Below are positions 6,961-13,912 of a stretch of 13,912 bases of DNA, in pieces. Numbering within the stretch: the first letter of the stretch is position 1; each line of letters opens with the position of its first letter. The translations under genes were made by a program, and so were the position numbers. Origin of the DNA: Spirochaetota bacterium (GTDB lineage: Bacteria > Spirochaetota > Spirochaetia > Treponematales > Rectinemataceae); contig JAEZSM010000129.1 of assembly GCA_023421875.1 (NCBI GenBank), positions 1-13,912 on the forward strand. Reading direction: 5' to 3'. The notes below the pieces were generated by a model, which saw only the letters and a program-made list of their open reading frames with translations, made no database searches and had not been told where the DNA came from.

Positions 6961-6987
6961 TCGCTCCGGTTTCAATAGGATCTTGAC

Positions 6988-7016
6988 AGTATAACGAAGC
7001 CACGCAACAGGTGCAA
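6988..7016 (-). promoter_or_regulatory. Candidate promoter of the M23 peptidase gene
   Basis: Minus-strand TTGCAC (7016-7011), a 17-base spacer and TATACT (6993-6988, five of six consensus bases). Transcription would start near 6981, giving a leader of about 21 bases to the ATG at 6960 that contains GGAG. The -35 box is only a partial match. Confidence 0.5.
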
Positions 7017-7035
7017 TCGCTTTTTTTAGCGCTGC

Positions 7036-7045
7036 GGTTTAAACC
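7036..7045. other. GGTTTAAACC palindrome in a divergent intergenic region
   Basis: A perfect 10-base palindrome lies between the divergent M23 and PEGA promoters, about 20 bases upstream of the M23 -35 box. It is flanked by T- and A-runs (7021-7027, 7047-7052) that may bend the DNA. It could be a shared operator, but nothing identifies a partner. Confidence 0.25.
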
Positions 7046-7077
7046 CTTTTAAGCCAGACTGTTTTTTCGCCATACCC

Positions 7078-7106
7078 TTGCATGCATGAAACCGATGCAT
7101 TATGGT
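7078..7106 (+). promoter_or_regulatory. Candidate promoter of the PEGA-DUF362-fumarase-MFS unit
   Basis: TTGCAT (7078-7083), a 17-base spacer and TATGGT (7101-7106, four of six consensus bases). The predicted transcript start near 7113 is three bases from the ATG at 7116. The spacer region carries ATGCAT twice (7082-7087 and 7095-7100, centres 13 bases apart), which could be an operator overlapping the promoter. No Shine-Dalgarno precedes any candidate start. Evidence is only from consensus matching. Confidence 0.4.
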
Positions 7107-7115
7107 TATTTTATT

Positions 7116-8663
7116 ATGATAGGAAAGAAACACCTACTTGCTGCAACTTTCATCGCCATCTTCGCATGCGCGGCAGCGGCTTTCGATATTAACCCTGCAT
7201 CCATATCCGTCAGCACGAAGTCGGCCACCAGTCCCGGCCAAGCCATTGTCAGCATCAGCGCCGATCCCTCCGATGCCTGGATATCCATAGACGGGGGCAC
7301 CGCCTCCTCTTCCAACTGGTCGGGTACCCTCGCTCCGGGCTCCCATGTGATTTCAGCCTGGGCAAAGGATTACTATCCGGCCCAATTTTCGATCACGGTA
7401 GCGGAAAACACCAAGTATACCGTCTTTCTCGAGCTCGAGCCCCATACAGGCTACCTCGTCATGGAGATTTCCCCTATAGACGCATCTGTCTATGTGGACG
7501 GACAGAAGGTCCAGGGCTACATGGTAGAAATTCCCGTGGGCAGGCGCTCCGTATCGATACGCAAATTCGGCTACGAGGAGCAGAAATTCAACCTCGTGGT
7601 TCAATGGCAGCGGACCTCGATTCTCAACGTGAATCTCAGCCCCTCGGCTTTTGAGATTAGAGAGTGGAAGCTCAAGCCTGAAGTTTTCAATCCGTCCAAC
7701 AAGGGAACGTATGGACAATCGGTTTTGAGCTTCACCATTACAGCGCCGGGGCGGGGACAGCTGCGGGTTATCGACCAGAGAGGCACGCTCTACCTAGAAA
7801 AGGAGCTGCCGGTCTTTACAACCTGGTCACAGAGCTTCTCCTGGGACGGAAAGGACAGCGAGGGAAAAATCCTGCCTGACGGCGACTACCTCCTTGCCCT
7901 TTCTCTCTGGCCTCTCTCTCAGGAAGCCAGCACTGCCGAAACCGACGAGGGACAGATCGAGCCTGAACCATCGATTGTCTTCACTACTAAACTCAGAATC
8001 GATTCCAGTTTATTGATTGTTCCTTCGGGCGCCCAGGCAGCCCGCCCGGGTCTTCTGTATTTTCCGGATCCGAAAATTTCGGACCTTCTTCCAGGAAGCG
8101 CCGAATTGCTGGGTAGCTATCCCCGCGGAGGATCGCTGGCCCTGGGCTTCAAGTTGGGCTCATCCACAATGATAGCCCTCGAGGGATCCTACGACATTGA
8201 ACCTGCGGTAGGCTTCGCCCTCTCCTTTATGCAGGGACTAGGCTCCGCCGCGGGCATGGATTTTGCCCTCCTCGGCCGCTTTGCCTGGAACAGCTCCACC
8301 TCTCCCTACTATCCCGGCGCCGCATCGGAGGCCGAGATAAGCATTCCCCTGGCATACGCCCTGGGAGGTCTGCGTTTCGGCATAGCTCCCGGACTTGTCT
8401 ATGATTTCTCGCTCTCCAGCATCAAAGGCAGGGCTGGACTAGGCCTCTGGTACGAGAATCAAAGCATTGTGGCGGGACTCTCGGCCCAGGGGGACATAGG
8501 GAGCTCCCTGCCGATGACAGCGGCCAATCCGCTGCGGCTAGGGCTTGAAACCAGGGTTCTTCTGGATAGTCTGCCTATATCGCTGATGTTGCGACTTTCC
8601 GGCGACCTTGATCCAGGCTTGAGCTCTCCCGCCGCAAGCCTCGGTTTCGGCGTAGCCTGGTGA
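7116..8663 (+). CDS. Exported PEGA / FlgD-Ig / predicted outer-membrane barrel protein
   Basis: From the ATG at 7116 the 515-residue protein begins with a clean signal peptide (M-I-G-K-K, hydrophobic core, A-A-A-A before F23). In-frame ATGs at 7086 and 7095 would add up to ten residues and cannot be excluded; none has a Shine-Dalgarno. Two PEGA-like beta domains follow: about 42-108 (S-I-D-G-G...L-A-P-G-S-H-V-I-S) and 112-176 (V-Y-V-D-G-Q...I-P-V-G-R-R-S-V-S-I-R-K-F-G-Y-E). A FlgD-type Ig domain lies at about 200-265 (F-S-W-D-G-K-D-S-E-G...L-P-D-G-D-Y). An acidic linker then leads to a C-terminal 170-180 residues of alternating hydrophobic, glycine-rich strands ending in F-G-V-A-W, a terminal aromatic as in outer-membrane beta-barrels. 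A structural or surface-anchoring role is inferred. C18 in the context I-F-A-C could be read as a relaxed lipobox, a less likely alternative. It overlaps the next gene by four bases (GTGA). Confidence 0.85.
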   Translation: MIGKKHLLAATFIAIFACAAAAFDINPASISVSTKSATSPGQAIVSISADPSDAWISIDGGTASSSNWSGTLAPGSHVISAWAKDYYPAQFSITVAENTKYTVFLELEPHTGYLVMEISPIDASVYVDGQKVQGYMVEIPVGRRSVSIRKFGYEEQKFNLVVQWQRTSILNVNLSPSAFEIREWKLKPEVFNPSNKGTYGQSVLSFTITAPGRGQLRVIDQRGTLYLEKELPVFTTWSQSFSWDGKDSEGKILPDGDYLLALSLWPLSQEASTAETDEGQIEPEPSIVFTTKLRIDSSLLIVPSGAQAARPGLLYFPDPKISDLLPGSAELLGSYPRGGSLALGFKLGSSTMIALEGSYDIEPAVGFALSFMQGLGSAAGMDFALLGRFAWNSSTSPYYPGAASEAEISIPLAYALGGLRFGIAPGLVYDFSLSSIKGRAGLGLWYENQSIVAGLSAQGDIGSSLPMTAANPLRLGLETRVLLDSLPISLMLRLSGDLDPGLSSPAASLGFGVAW

Positions 8664-9844
8664 GGGGGGATGACCCCGGGGTTCAGATCAGCGCCAAGGT
8701 TTCTGTCCTTCCCTGCGGGAGCTACGACCCCGGGCTCCTAGACAGATGTATTGCCCAGGCAGCCGAGGCTGCGGGCTTTCCCGATATCGCCGGAAAGAGG
8801 ATCCTTGTAAAACCTAATCTGCTCAAAGCCGCCGCTCCCGAAGAGGCTGTTACCACCCATCCTGAATTTGTCGCCGCCGTGCTGCGCTTTCTGTGGAAAC
8901 AGGGAGCGGCTTCCATCCAGGTAGGCGACTCGCCGGGGCATCAGAACGGCAGGGCTGTGGGCAAGGCTTCGGGCATTCTCCACGCCGCCCTAGACGGGGG
9001 TGCCACCTGGGTCGATTTTGTCCCGGGGGAACCCAGACCGGCTCCGGAGGCAAGGCTGGTCAAGAGCTTCAAACTGGCTTCGGCGCTGGATGACTGCGAC
9101 CTGGTGGTGAATCTGCCCAAGCTGAAAACCCATCGTCTGGCATCCTACACCGGCGCCATAAAAAACCTTTTCGGACTTCTTCCCGGACTTGCGAAGAGCG
9201 CGATGCATCTCCGCTTTTCAGATAAGATACAGTTCGGAACCATGCTGGTCGACCTCGGGCTTTCGATCAAGAACAGCTTCCACTTTCTGGACGGCGTCGT
9301 GGCCATGCAGGGCGAGGGCCCCGGAAACGGTGAGCCCTACCCCCTCGGCCTTGTTTTCGCATCCAACGATGCGGCCGCGCTGGATTGGGTCGCCGCCTCG
9401 ACCATTGGCTACGATCCTAGAAGAATACCGTACCTTACAGACGCGATCGGGCGGAGCGGCCGCGACCCGGATTCCCCATACATCGATACGGGATCGTATG
9501 TTGTGGACAAAAAACGGACAAAGGGATTCAAGCTGCTGCCCTATACCGCCCAGTCAAACGCTTCCCTATCGGAGATTCCCCACTACCTCGAACCCTTAGC
9601 CATGCGTTTTTTGGCCGAAAGGCCGATCTTCGACAAAGAACGCTGCATAGGATGTTCCGCCTGCATACGGATATGCCCAGCCGAGGCGCTGGAACTGGAA
9701 CGGCTCAATGACGGGAAATACCAGGTCCGGATTGACGACAGGGCTTGCATCACCTGCTACTGCTGTCACGAGGTCTGTCCGGTCGGCGCCATCGCCATAG
9801 GCAAAATTCTCTGGAGGCCTGGACAGCAAAGGAAGCATAGATGA
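8660..9844 (+). CDS. DUF362 protein with two 4Fe-4S ferredoxin motifs
   Basis: This 394-residue cytoplasmic protein begins with a DUF362 domain (about 12-260; K-P-N-L-L at 51-55, H-P-E-F at 67-70, G-D-S-P-G at 89-93, N-L-P-K-L-K-T-H at 151-158, G-A-I-K-N-L-F-G at 165-172). It ends with a bacterial ferredoxin domain holding two canonical CxxCxxCxxxCP motifs: C329, C332, C335, C339 and C363, C366, C369, C373. The second includes an extra cysteine (C368, context T-C-Y-C-C-H). The DUF362 domain has no established reaction, but these proteins are common in anaerobes and the ferredoxin part implies electron transfer. The start is GTG at 8660, overlapping the PEGA stop as GTGA without its own Shine-Dalgarno, so translation is presumably coupled. 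Its stop overlaps the fumarase ATG. Conserved text begins at residue 12, so a far upstream start is unlikely. Confidence 0.92.
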   Translation: MRGDDPGVQISAKVSVLPCGSYDPGLLDRCIAQAAEAAGFPDIAGKRILVKPNLLKAAAPEEAVTTHPEFVAAVLRFLWKQGAASIQVGDSPGHQNGRAVGKASGILHAALDGGATWVDFVPGEPRPAPEARLVKSFKLASALDDCDLVVNLPKLKTHRLASYTGAIKNLFGLLPGLAKSAMHLRFSDKIQFGTMLVDLGLSIKNSFHFLDGVVAMQGEGPGNGEPYPLGLVFASNDAAALDWVAASTIGYDPRRIPYLTDAIGRSGRDPDSPYIDTGSYVVDKKRTKGFKLLPYTAQSNASLSEIPHYLEPLAMRFLAERPIFDKERCIGCSACIRICPAEALELERLNDGKYQVRIDDRACITCYCCHEVCPVGAIAIGKILWRPGQQRKHR

Positions 9845-11445
9845 GCCACATGGATCTGAGCCGCTTTCTGGAGTTCGGCGACCCCAGCGAATACAGGAAG
9901 TTAACGCTGCCTGCCCCGCTGCTGCGGGACGGAAGGCTCGTAATCGATGCAGAAGCTCTCGCAGAGCTATCCAGGATCGCCTTTTCACAGATAGCCTTCA
10001 ACTACCCTAAGGGCCATCTGGAAGGCTTGGCGGCACTGTTAAACGATGAAGGAAGCTCGCCGCAGGAACGTTTTGTCATAGAAACCCTGCTAAAAAACGC
10101 CGCCGTGGCCGCCGAGGGACTTTTTCCGATCTGCCAGGACACGGGCACCGCCCTGATCTATGGGTGGAAAGGGGAGCTCGTGGACTGCGTGGATCCTCTT
10201 TTCCACCACGGTGGCGATTGCGCGGGACTTTTGGCCCAGGGAGCCGGAAAGGCCTATGCGGAGCATAGGCTGAGGGCTTCCCAGCTGGGTCCGCTGACCG
10301 CGCTGGCCGAAGGCAACACAAAAGACAATCTGCCAGCCCTGGCTGATATACGCTCGGTCCCCGGCGATTGCCTCAGACTGCTCTTCGCCGCCAAAGGGGG
10401 AGGCTCCACCAGCAGGACCAGCCTTACGCTGGAGAGCCCGGCACTGCTCAGACCCGAGGCGCTGAAGGCGCAACTGGAAGCCAGGATCAAGTGTCTCGGT
10501 GTGGCAGGCTGTCCGCCGTATACGATCACCGCGGTGCTGGGCGGCGCTTCGGTCTCCCAAACCCTCTATGCACTGGAACTGGCCGGTCTCGGACTCCTGG
10601 ATGCTTTGGCCGAAGAAGCCACGGGCGACGGAACTCCTGTGAGAAGCCGAAAGTGGGAAGCGGTCATGGCCGAAATCGCCGCCGAAACAGGTTTAGGCGC
10701 CCAATGGGGAGGGAGACGACTAGCCCTGGATACCCGTTTTATCCGCTTGTCCCGCCATGCCGCCACCCTGCCCTTCGCCCTGGGCATTGCCTGTTCGGCG
10801 CACCGCAAGGCTAGAGCCTTCGTGAATAAAGACGGTTGGTACCTCGAAAAAATGGAAGATGATCCGGCGCGACTTTTACCCAGAGAGGCGGATATTTTAC
10901 CCGGAGCGGTGGAAATCGATTTTGATAGCCCCAAAGAACTCTGGCTGGAACAACTGCGGAACCTCGAGGCAGGCACCCCACTCCTGCTCTCGGGCAGCGT
11001 CACCCTCGCCAGAGACGCGGCTCACGCTCGGATTGCGGCAGGGTTGCGCACGGGAGCCGGAGCCCCCGGCTACATGACCGAACACCCAGTCTTTTACGCC
11101 GGACCCACCGAACCTGCTCCCGGCAGGGTTACCGGATCCTTCGGCCCTACCACCGCCTCGCGGATGGACCCGTATATGGAAGAACTGACCAAGGCAGGGG
11201 CATCCTTAGTAAGCATCGCCAAAGGCGCAAGAAGTGCCGCTGCGGCCAAGGCCATCGCGGCGGCCCGAGGCGTTTACATAGCCTGCATCGGCGGCGCCGC
11301 CGCCCTTACCGCACGAGATCATGTACTCTCGAGCCAGGTTGTGGATCATGCTGATTTGGGCATGGAGGCGATCCGTCTGGTGCGCCTCAGGGCACTCCCC
11401 GCTCTCCTTGTGATTGACTCGTCGGGCGGGAATTTCTATGCTTGA
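9841..11445 (+). CDS. fumA: Class I (iron-sulfur) fumarate hydratase, alpha and beta domains in one chain
   Basis: This class catalyses reversible hydration of fumarate to L-malate with an oxygen-sensitive 4Fe-4S cluster. At 534 residues it is close to the size of E. coli FumA/FumB rather than the split two-gene form. Cluster cysteines are recognisable as F-P-I-C98-Q-D-T-G-T, V-A-G-C224-P-P-Y and I-A-C318-S-A-H-R. The alpha domain also has A-K-G-G-G-S-T at 184-190. The beta domain has L-A-R-D-A-A-H at 389-395, Y-A-G-P-T at 419-423, G-S-F-G-P-T-T-A-S-R-M-D at 432-443 and A-K461-G-A-R-S; the last normally reads K-G-N-R-S. The ATG overlaps the DUF362 stop as ATGA and has AAGGAA six bases upstream. 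Closely related L-tartrate dehydratase or mesaconase activity cannot be ruled out from sequence alone. Tight coupling to the DUF362-ferredoxin gene suggests a functional link. Confidence 0.93.
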   Translation: MSHMDLSRFLEFGDPSEYRKLTLPAPLLRDGRLVIDAEALAELSRIAFSQIAFNYPKGHLEGLAALLNDEGSSPQERFVIETLLKNAAVAAEGLFPICQDTGTALIYGWKGELVDCVDPLFHHGGDCAGLLAQGAGKAYAEHRLRASQLGPLTALAEGNTKDNLPALADIRSVPGDCLRLLFAAKGGGSTSRTSLTLESPALLRPEALKAQLEARIKCLGVAGCPPYTITAVLGGASVSQTLYALELAGLGLLDALAEEATGDGTPVRSRKWEAVMAEIAAETGLGAQWGGRRLALDTRFIRLSRHAATLPFALGIACSAHRKARAFVNKDGWYLEKMEDDPARLLPREADILPGAVEIDFDSPKELWLEQLRNLEAGTPLLLSGSVTLARDAAHARIAAGLRTGAGAPGYMTEHPVFYAGPTEPAPGRVTGSFGPTTASRMDPYMEELTKAGASLVSIAKGARSAAAAKAIAAARGVYIACIGGAAALTARDHVLSSQVVDHADLGMEAIRLVRLRALPALLVIDSSGGNFYA

Positions 11446-11451
11446 TTTCCC

Positions 11452-12633
11452 ATGAAATCAACGGAAAAACCGAACCTCACTGGGCGGAGATTCGGTACTA
11501 CCTATTTTCTTTTCTTCGCTATCTACGGCATTTCTCCCTACCTCCAGGTTATCTTGCGAAGGCTTGGCTACAGCCCCGCCGCCGTGGGCCTTTTCCTGGG
11601 CATTTTCGAGTTGGTGGGCATAGCCGGCCCGATAGTGCTGGCGAGGAAAGCCGATGCCCTCGGACGCTTCAATCCATTTTTAATTGGCTCAGGCTTAGGA
11701 ATTATCCTGGGCATGGGGCTCTTGGTTTCAGTGAATCACGCGATCGCCGCTGTGGTCGGCCTTAGCTTTGCCTCCCTGGGCTTAAAGACGCCGGTGCCCG
11801 TCCTGGACACAGCCCTGCTCAGGGCTATCGAATCGGACCAGAAGGAAGGAAAGGCGACACCCAGCTACGGACTCATGAGGAGCATAGGCTCCCTAGGCTT
11901 TGTCATCGTCACCCTCATTGTGCAGTTCGTCCCTGGTTTCGAGGCAAGCTCGCCTATGGTCATGGCCGGTGTCATGGCGCTTCTGGCAAGCGTTTTTCTT
12001 GTGGGTATCAAATGGCTCCCCGAGAGCGGGGACAGGATAACGGGGAAGAAAAAGCAAAAAGCGAGCTTTGGATGGATCGACACTGCCTTTCTTCTGGGCT
12101 TAGCGGTGATCATGCTGGGCAGGATCGCCATGGCTCCGGTGAATTCATTTTTCTCACTCTACCTGGTGGAATCCCTGGAATGGCAGGCGATCGGTGCCAT
12201 GGCTGCCCTCGGCGCGGTGGTCGAAATACCCATGATGCTCCTCGCTTGGCGCTACATGTCCAAAAAAAGCCCGATGCAGGCAATATCCCTGGCTTCAGGC
12301 GCTATCGTCCTCAGACTCCTGATCTATGCCCTGGTTCCCACAAAAACAGGGGCTGTCGTCGGGCAGCTTCTCCATTCGCTCTGCTACGGTCTTTTTCAAC
12401 CTGCCGCGGTAGCCTTTGTCAATCTAAAGACACCGCCGACGGAACGAACCACGGGAATGGCGATTCTCCTTGGAATAGGCATGGGACTGCCTGCCTTCCT
12501 TGGAAGCGCCTTAGGCGGACTGATCGTGGAATGGGCGGGGTACCGCTGGCTTTTCGCGTCCTTCAGCCTCTTCGCCATGGGGAGTCTAGCCCTGTATTAC
12601 TCGAAGCGAAGCGCGCTCAACGCGGTGCGTTGA
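11452..12633 (+). CDS. MFS transporter of the HcaT/LacY-like (MFS_1_like) type
   Basis: This 393-residue inner-membrane protein has about 11-12 hydrophobic segments, a size and layout usual for the major facilitator superfamily. The end of the first half carries P-V-L-D119-T-A-L-L-R and Y139-G-L-M-R-S-I-G-S-L-G-F, a pattern like the D...YGxxRxxGSxGF signature of the phenylpropionate/nucleoside (HcaT, PF12832) subgroup. A basic cytoplasmic loop (about 196-206, K-K-K-Q-K) separates the halves. Substrate is unknown; placement directly after a fumarase makes an organic acid a reasonable guess only. The ATG at 11452 lies six bases after the fumarase stop with no good Shine-Dalgarno, so translation is probably coupled. 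It is the last gene of the plus-strand unit and converges on the NUDIX gene with a 42-base gap that shows no convincing terminator. Confidence 0.9.
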   Translation: MKSTEKPNLTGRRFGTTYFLFFAIYGISPYLQVILRRLGYSPAAVGLFLGIFELVGIAGPIVLARKADALGRFNPFLIGSGLGIILGMGLLVSVNHAIAAVVGLSFASLGLKTPVPVLDTALLRAIESDQKEGKATPSYGLMRSIGSLGFVIVTLIVQFVPGFEASSPMVMAGVMALLASVFLVGIKWLPESGDRITGKKKQKASFGWIDTAFLLGLAVIMLGRIAMAPVNSFFSLYLVESLEWQAIGAMAALGAVVEIPMMLLAWRYMSKKSPMQAISLASGAIVLRLLIYALVPTKTGAVVGQLLHSLCYGLFQPAAVAFVNLKTPPTERTTGMAILLGIGMGLPAFLGSALGGLIVEWAGYRWLFASFSLFAMGSLALYYSKRSALNAVR

Positions 12634-12675
12634 CCCTGCCGACCCTGGGCTGCAATAGATCGGCCCTGCGGCGGG

Positions 12676-13272
12676 CTAGCGCCTGCGCAAGCTGGGCAAG
12701 CCCTCCCGGGCAAGGCGTTTTTCAGCCAGGAAGAGGGCGGTACACATAAGGGCGTGGCTGAGCTCCCCTTCACCCATGGAATCGAGGATTTCTGCGGCCG
12801 GGTAGAGGTCGGCATCGACAATTTCGTGCTCGTCCAGGTTCCGCGCAACGGCAGGATAGGGGTCCAGGGCGACAAAGACATGGAAGCGGTTGCCTTGGAT
12901 TGCGGGGTTGGGATACACGGTGCCGGCGTGCAAGAGCGTTCCCGGATAGTAGCCCGTCTCCTCCGCCAGTTCCCTTGCTGCGGCCTTGTCCGGAGCCTCC
13001 TCGGTCTCCACTACGCCGCCCGGAAATTCCAGGCTAGGATTATCCGATCCGTGTCTGTACTGGCGCACCATGAGCAGTTTTGCATCTGCCCCCTTGCCCA
13101 GGACGGGGACTACCACCGCCCAGTCTCTGGCTTTGATGAGAGCAAAGAGACCCTGGCGTCCGTCGGGAGCCCGGCAGGTTTTTTCGTACACGGAAAACAC
13201 ACTGCCCGAATACATCATCTGAGTAGAGAGTGTACTCCACCGATCCCCGCCCCTGCCGTCGCCTGCCACCAT
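12676..13272 (-). CDS. NUDIX hydrolase, ADP-ribose pyrophosphatase-like
   Basis: This 198-residue protein has a perfect NUDIX box (GX5EX7REUXEEXGU) at residues 86-108, from G86 through R100-E101-L-A-E-E-T-G-Y. The preceding V-R-Q-Y-R-H-G...L-E-F-P-G-G pattern (69-86) is that of ADP-ribose/NDP-sugar pyrophosphatases such as NudF, which split ADP-ribose into AMP and ribose 5-phosphate in the cytoplasm using Mg2+. Substrate is inferred from this pattern and could be another nucleoside diphosphate derivative. AGGAGG stands six bases before the ATG at 13272, a strong Shine-Dalgarno. It is a single gene, convergent with the MFS gene and divergent from the glycosyltransferase. No clear promoter boxes were found in its upstream region. 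Confidence 0.92.
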   Translation of the reverse strand: MVAGDGRGGDRWSTLSTQMMYSGSVFSVYEKTCRAPDGRQGLFALIKARDWAVVVPVLGKGADAKLLMVRQYRHGSDNPSLEFPGGVVETEEAPDKAAARELAEETGYYPGTLLHAGTVYPNPAIQGNRFHVFVALDPYPAVARNLDEHEIVDADLYPAAEILDSMGEGELSHALMCTALFLAEKRLAREGLPSLRRR

Positions 13273-13334
13273 GGGAAGCCTCCTGGCTGGACATCCTAAC
13301 GAAGCGGGCTGGGAACGGCAAGCCTGCGGCGGCA

Positions 13335-13353
13335 GGGGCGGGGCGGGGCGGGG
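13335..13353 (+). other. Four-tract G-quadruplex motif
   Basis: Four GGGG tracts separated by single C bases form a perfect tandem (GGGGC) array on the plus strand, ending 40 bases upstream of the glycosyltransferase -35 box and 62 bases upstream of the NUDIX start codon. Four tracts of four G with one-base loops are the textbook pattern for a very stable intramolecular quadruplex; the complement could form an i-motif. Function is not shown by sequence. Confidence 0.7.
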
Positions 13354-13393
13354 CCTCTGGAGAAGGGCGGAACGACTAGCGCAAAGCGCGATA

Positions 13394-13422
13394 TTGCGTG
13401 TCCCCGACCGATGGGCTAGGAT
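13394..13422 (+). promoter_or_regulatory. Candidate promoter of the glycosyltransferase gene
   Basis: TTGCGT (13394-13399), a 17-base spacer and TAGGAT (13417-13422). Transcription would begin near 13429, giving a leader of about 20 bases with an AGGG Shine-Dalgarno before the ATG at 13449. Both boxes are partial matches. Confidence 0.4.
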
Positions 13423-13448
13423 GATTCCATGCTCCAGGGTAAAGACCG

Positions 13449-13912
13449 ATGAACCTGACAGTCGTTATTCCTGTCTACAACGAAGAAGAGAATCTCCAAC
13501 CCCTCGCCCGGGCGATAATCGAAGCGCTGGACGGGCGGCAGCGGTTTACGATTCTTTTCGTGGACGACGGCAGCGAGGATGCGAGTCTCGGGCTGCTTAA
13601 AAAAATGGCCGCCCAGGATACACGAATTGCTTATCTGAGTCTCAGCAGAAATTTCGGCCACCAAGCCGCGCTCAGGGCCGGACTCGAGGCGGCCGAAGGC
13701 GACTGCGTTATAACAATGGACGGCGATTTTCAGCATCCGCCCGAGCTTATACCCTCCATGCTCGAGGCACATCGGCAGGGCTTTGACATTGTCGCTACCC
13801 GGAGACTCGACGCTACCGCCGGCGGAGGCAAAGGGCTCGCCCCCGGCAAAAGACTGAGCTCCCGATTCTTTTATGCACTCATGAAATGGCTGGGGGATGT
13901 CAAGATCGAACC
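13449..13912 (+). CDS. GT2 family glycosyltransferase (3' partial)
   Basis: The frame from the ATG at 13449 stays open to the window edge (154 codons plus two bases), so the C-terminal part is missing. The N-terminus T-V-V-I-P-V-Y-N-E-E-E-N-L (4-16), the F-V-D-D-G-S at 37-42 and the T-M-D-G-D-F-Q-H-P-P at 89-98 are the nucleotide-sugar and metal-binding motifs of GT2 transferases. S-R-N-F-G-H-Q-A-A-L at 66-75 is typical of the dolichol/undecaprenyl-phosphate sugar transferase group (DPM1, ArnC, GtrB-like). Such enzymes load a sugar onto a polyprenyl phosphate at the inner membrane for later transfer to envelope polymers; C-terminal membrane helices would be expected beyond the window. AGGG sits nine bases before the ATG. 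The family is firm and the sugar is unknown. Confidence 0.92.
   Translation, partial: MNLTVVIPVYNEEENLQPLARAIIEALDGRQRFTILFVDDGSEDASLGLLKKMAAQDTRIAYLSLSRNFGHQAALRAGLEAAEGDCVITMDGDFQHPPELIPSMLEAHRQGFDIVATRRLDATAGGGKGLAPGKRLSSRFFYALMKWLGDVKIE

Noticed and set aside
6961..6975. TTG at 6975 as start of the M23 peptidase
   Set aside because: No good Shine-Dalgarno, and the predicted transcript start would leave only about six bases of leader; the ATG at 6960 has GGAG upstream. Kept as an alternative.
12697..12725. GCCC/GGGC hairpin before TTTTT as terminator of the MFS operon
   Set aside because: Only a 4-bp stem, seven bases away from the T-run, and inside the NUDIX coding region.
12012..12749. 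245-codon plus-strand frame overlapping the MFS gene
   Set aside because: Out of frame with a protein that has convincing membrane segments; the alternative translation is rich in Arg/Gly/His with no domain.
13416..13772. 118-codon minus-strand open frame at the right edge
   Set aside because: It lies opposite a glycosyltransferase reading frame with clear GT2 motifs and shows no recognisable domain itself.

Overview
The window reads as a chromosomal segment from an anaerobic Gram-negative bacterium, most likely a spirochaete of the Treponema/Rectinema type. The hints are: a lysine- and alanine-rich helical repeat protein with a C-terminal LysM domain; an inner-membrane-anchored LysM-LysM-M23 peptidase; a PEGA-domain protein with a probable outer-membrane barrel; oxygen-sensitive iron-sulfur enzymes (class I fumarase, DUF362-ferredoxin); and moderately high GC. 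This placement is an inference from gene content. No rRNA, tRNA, phage, IS element or CRISPR array was seen. Coding density is very high and no gene-free stretch exceeds 300 bases.

Layout. (1) 3-848, plus: the 3' part of a repeat/LysM envelope protein, closed by two stem-loops, the second a strong intrinsic terminator. (2) 944-5865, minus: a tight four-gene unit read ptsI, der, merR-type regulator, M18 aminopeptidase. Gaps or overlaps are 11 nt, a 4-nt ATGA overlap and 1 nt. A good promoter sits directly against the ptsI start codon, so that mRNA is predicted to be leaderless; two short perfect palindromes lie just upstream. (3) 6025-6960, minus: the LysM/M23 peptidase, with its own promoter. 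(4) 7116-12633, plus: a second coupled unit read PEGA/FlgD-Ig/barrel protein, DUF362-ferredoxin, one-chain class I fumarase, MFS transporter. Junctions are a GTGA overlap, an ATGA overlap and a 6-nt gap. (5) 12676-13272, minus: an ADP-ribose-pyrophosphatase-like NUDIX hydrolase. (6) 13449 to the window edge, plus: the N-terminal part of a GT2 glycosyltransferase. Between the two divergent genes of (5) and (6) lies a perfect four-tract (GGGGC) G-quadruplex motif.

How they work together. Regions 1, 3, 4 (first gene) and 6 are envelope-related. The ptsI-der-merR-aminopeptidase unit mixes PEP-dependent phosphotransfer, ribosome assembly, transcription control and peptide turnover, and looks like a housekeeping growth operon. 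The DUF362-fumarase-MFS trio is the least explained part: tight coupling suggests a common task around a C4 or similar organic acid, with the DUF362 protein a candidate electron carrier or helper for the Fe-S dehydratase. I see no obviously novel defence, mobile or secondary-metabolite system. The most checkable novelties are the leaderless ptsI promoter with its palindromes, the G-quadruplex, the DUF362-fumarase coupling, and atypical residues in Der and the M18 peptidase.
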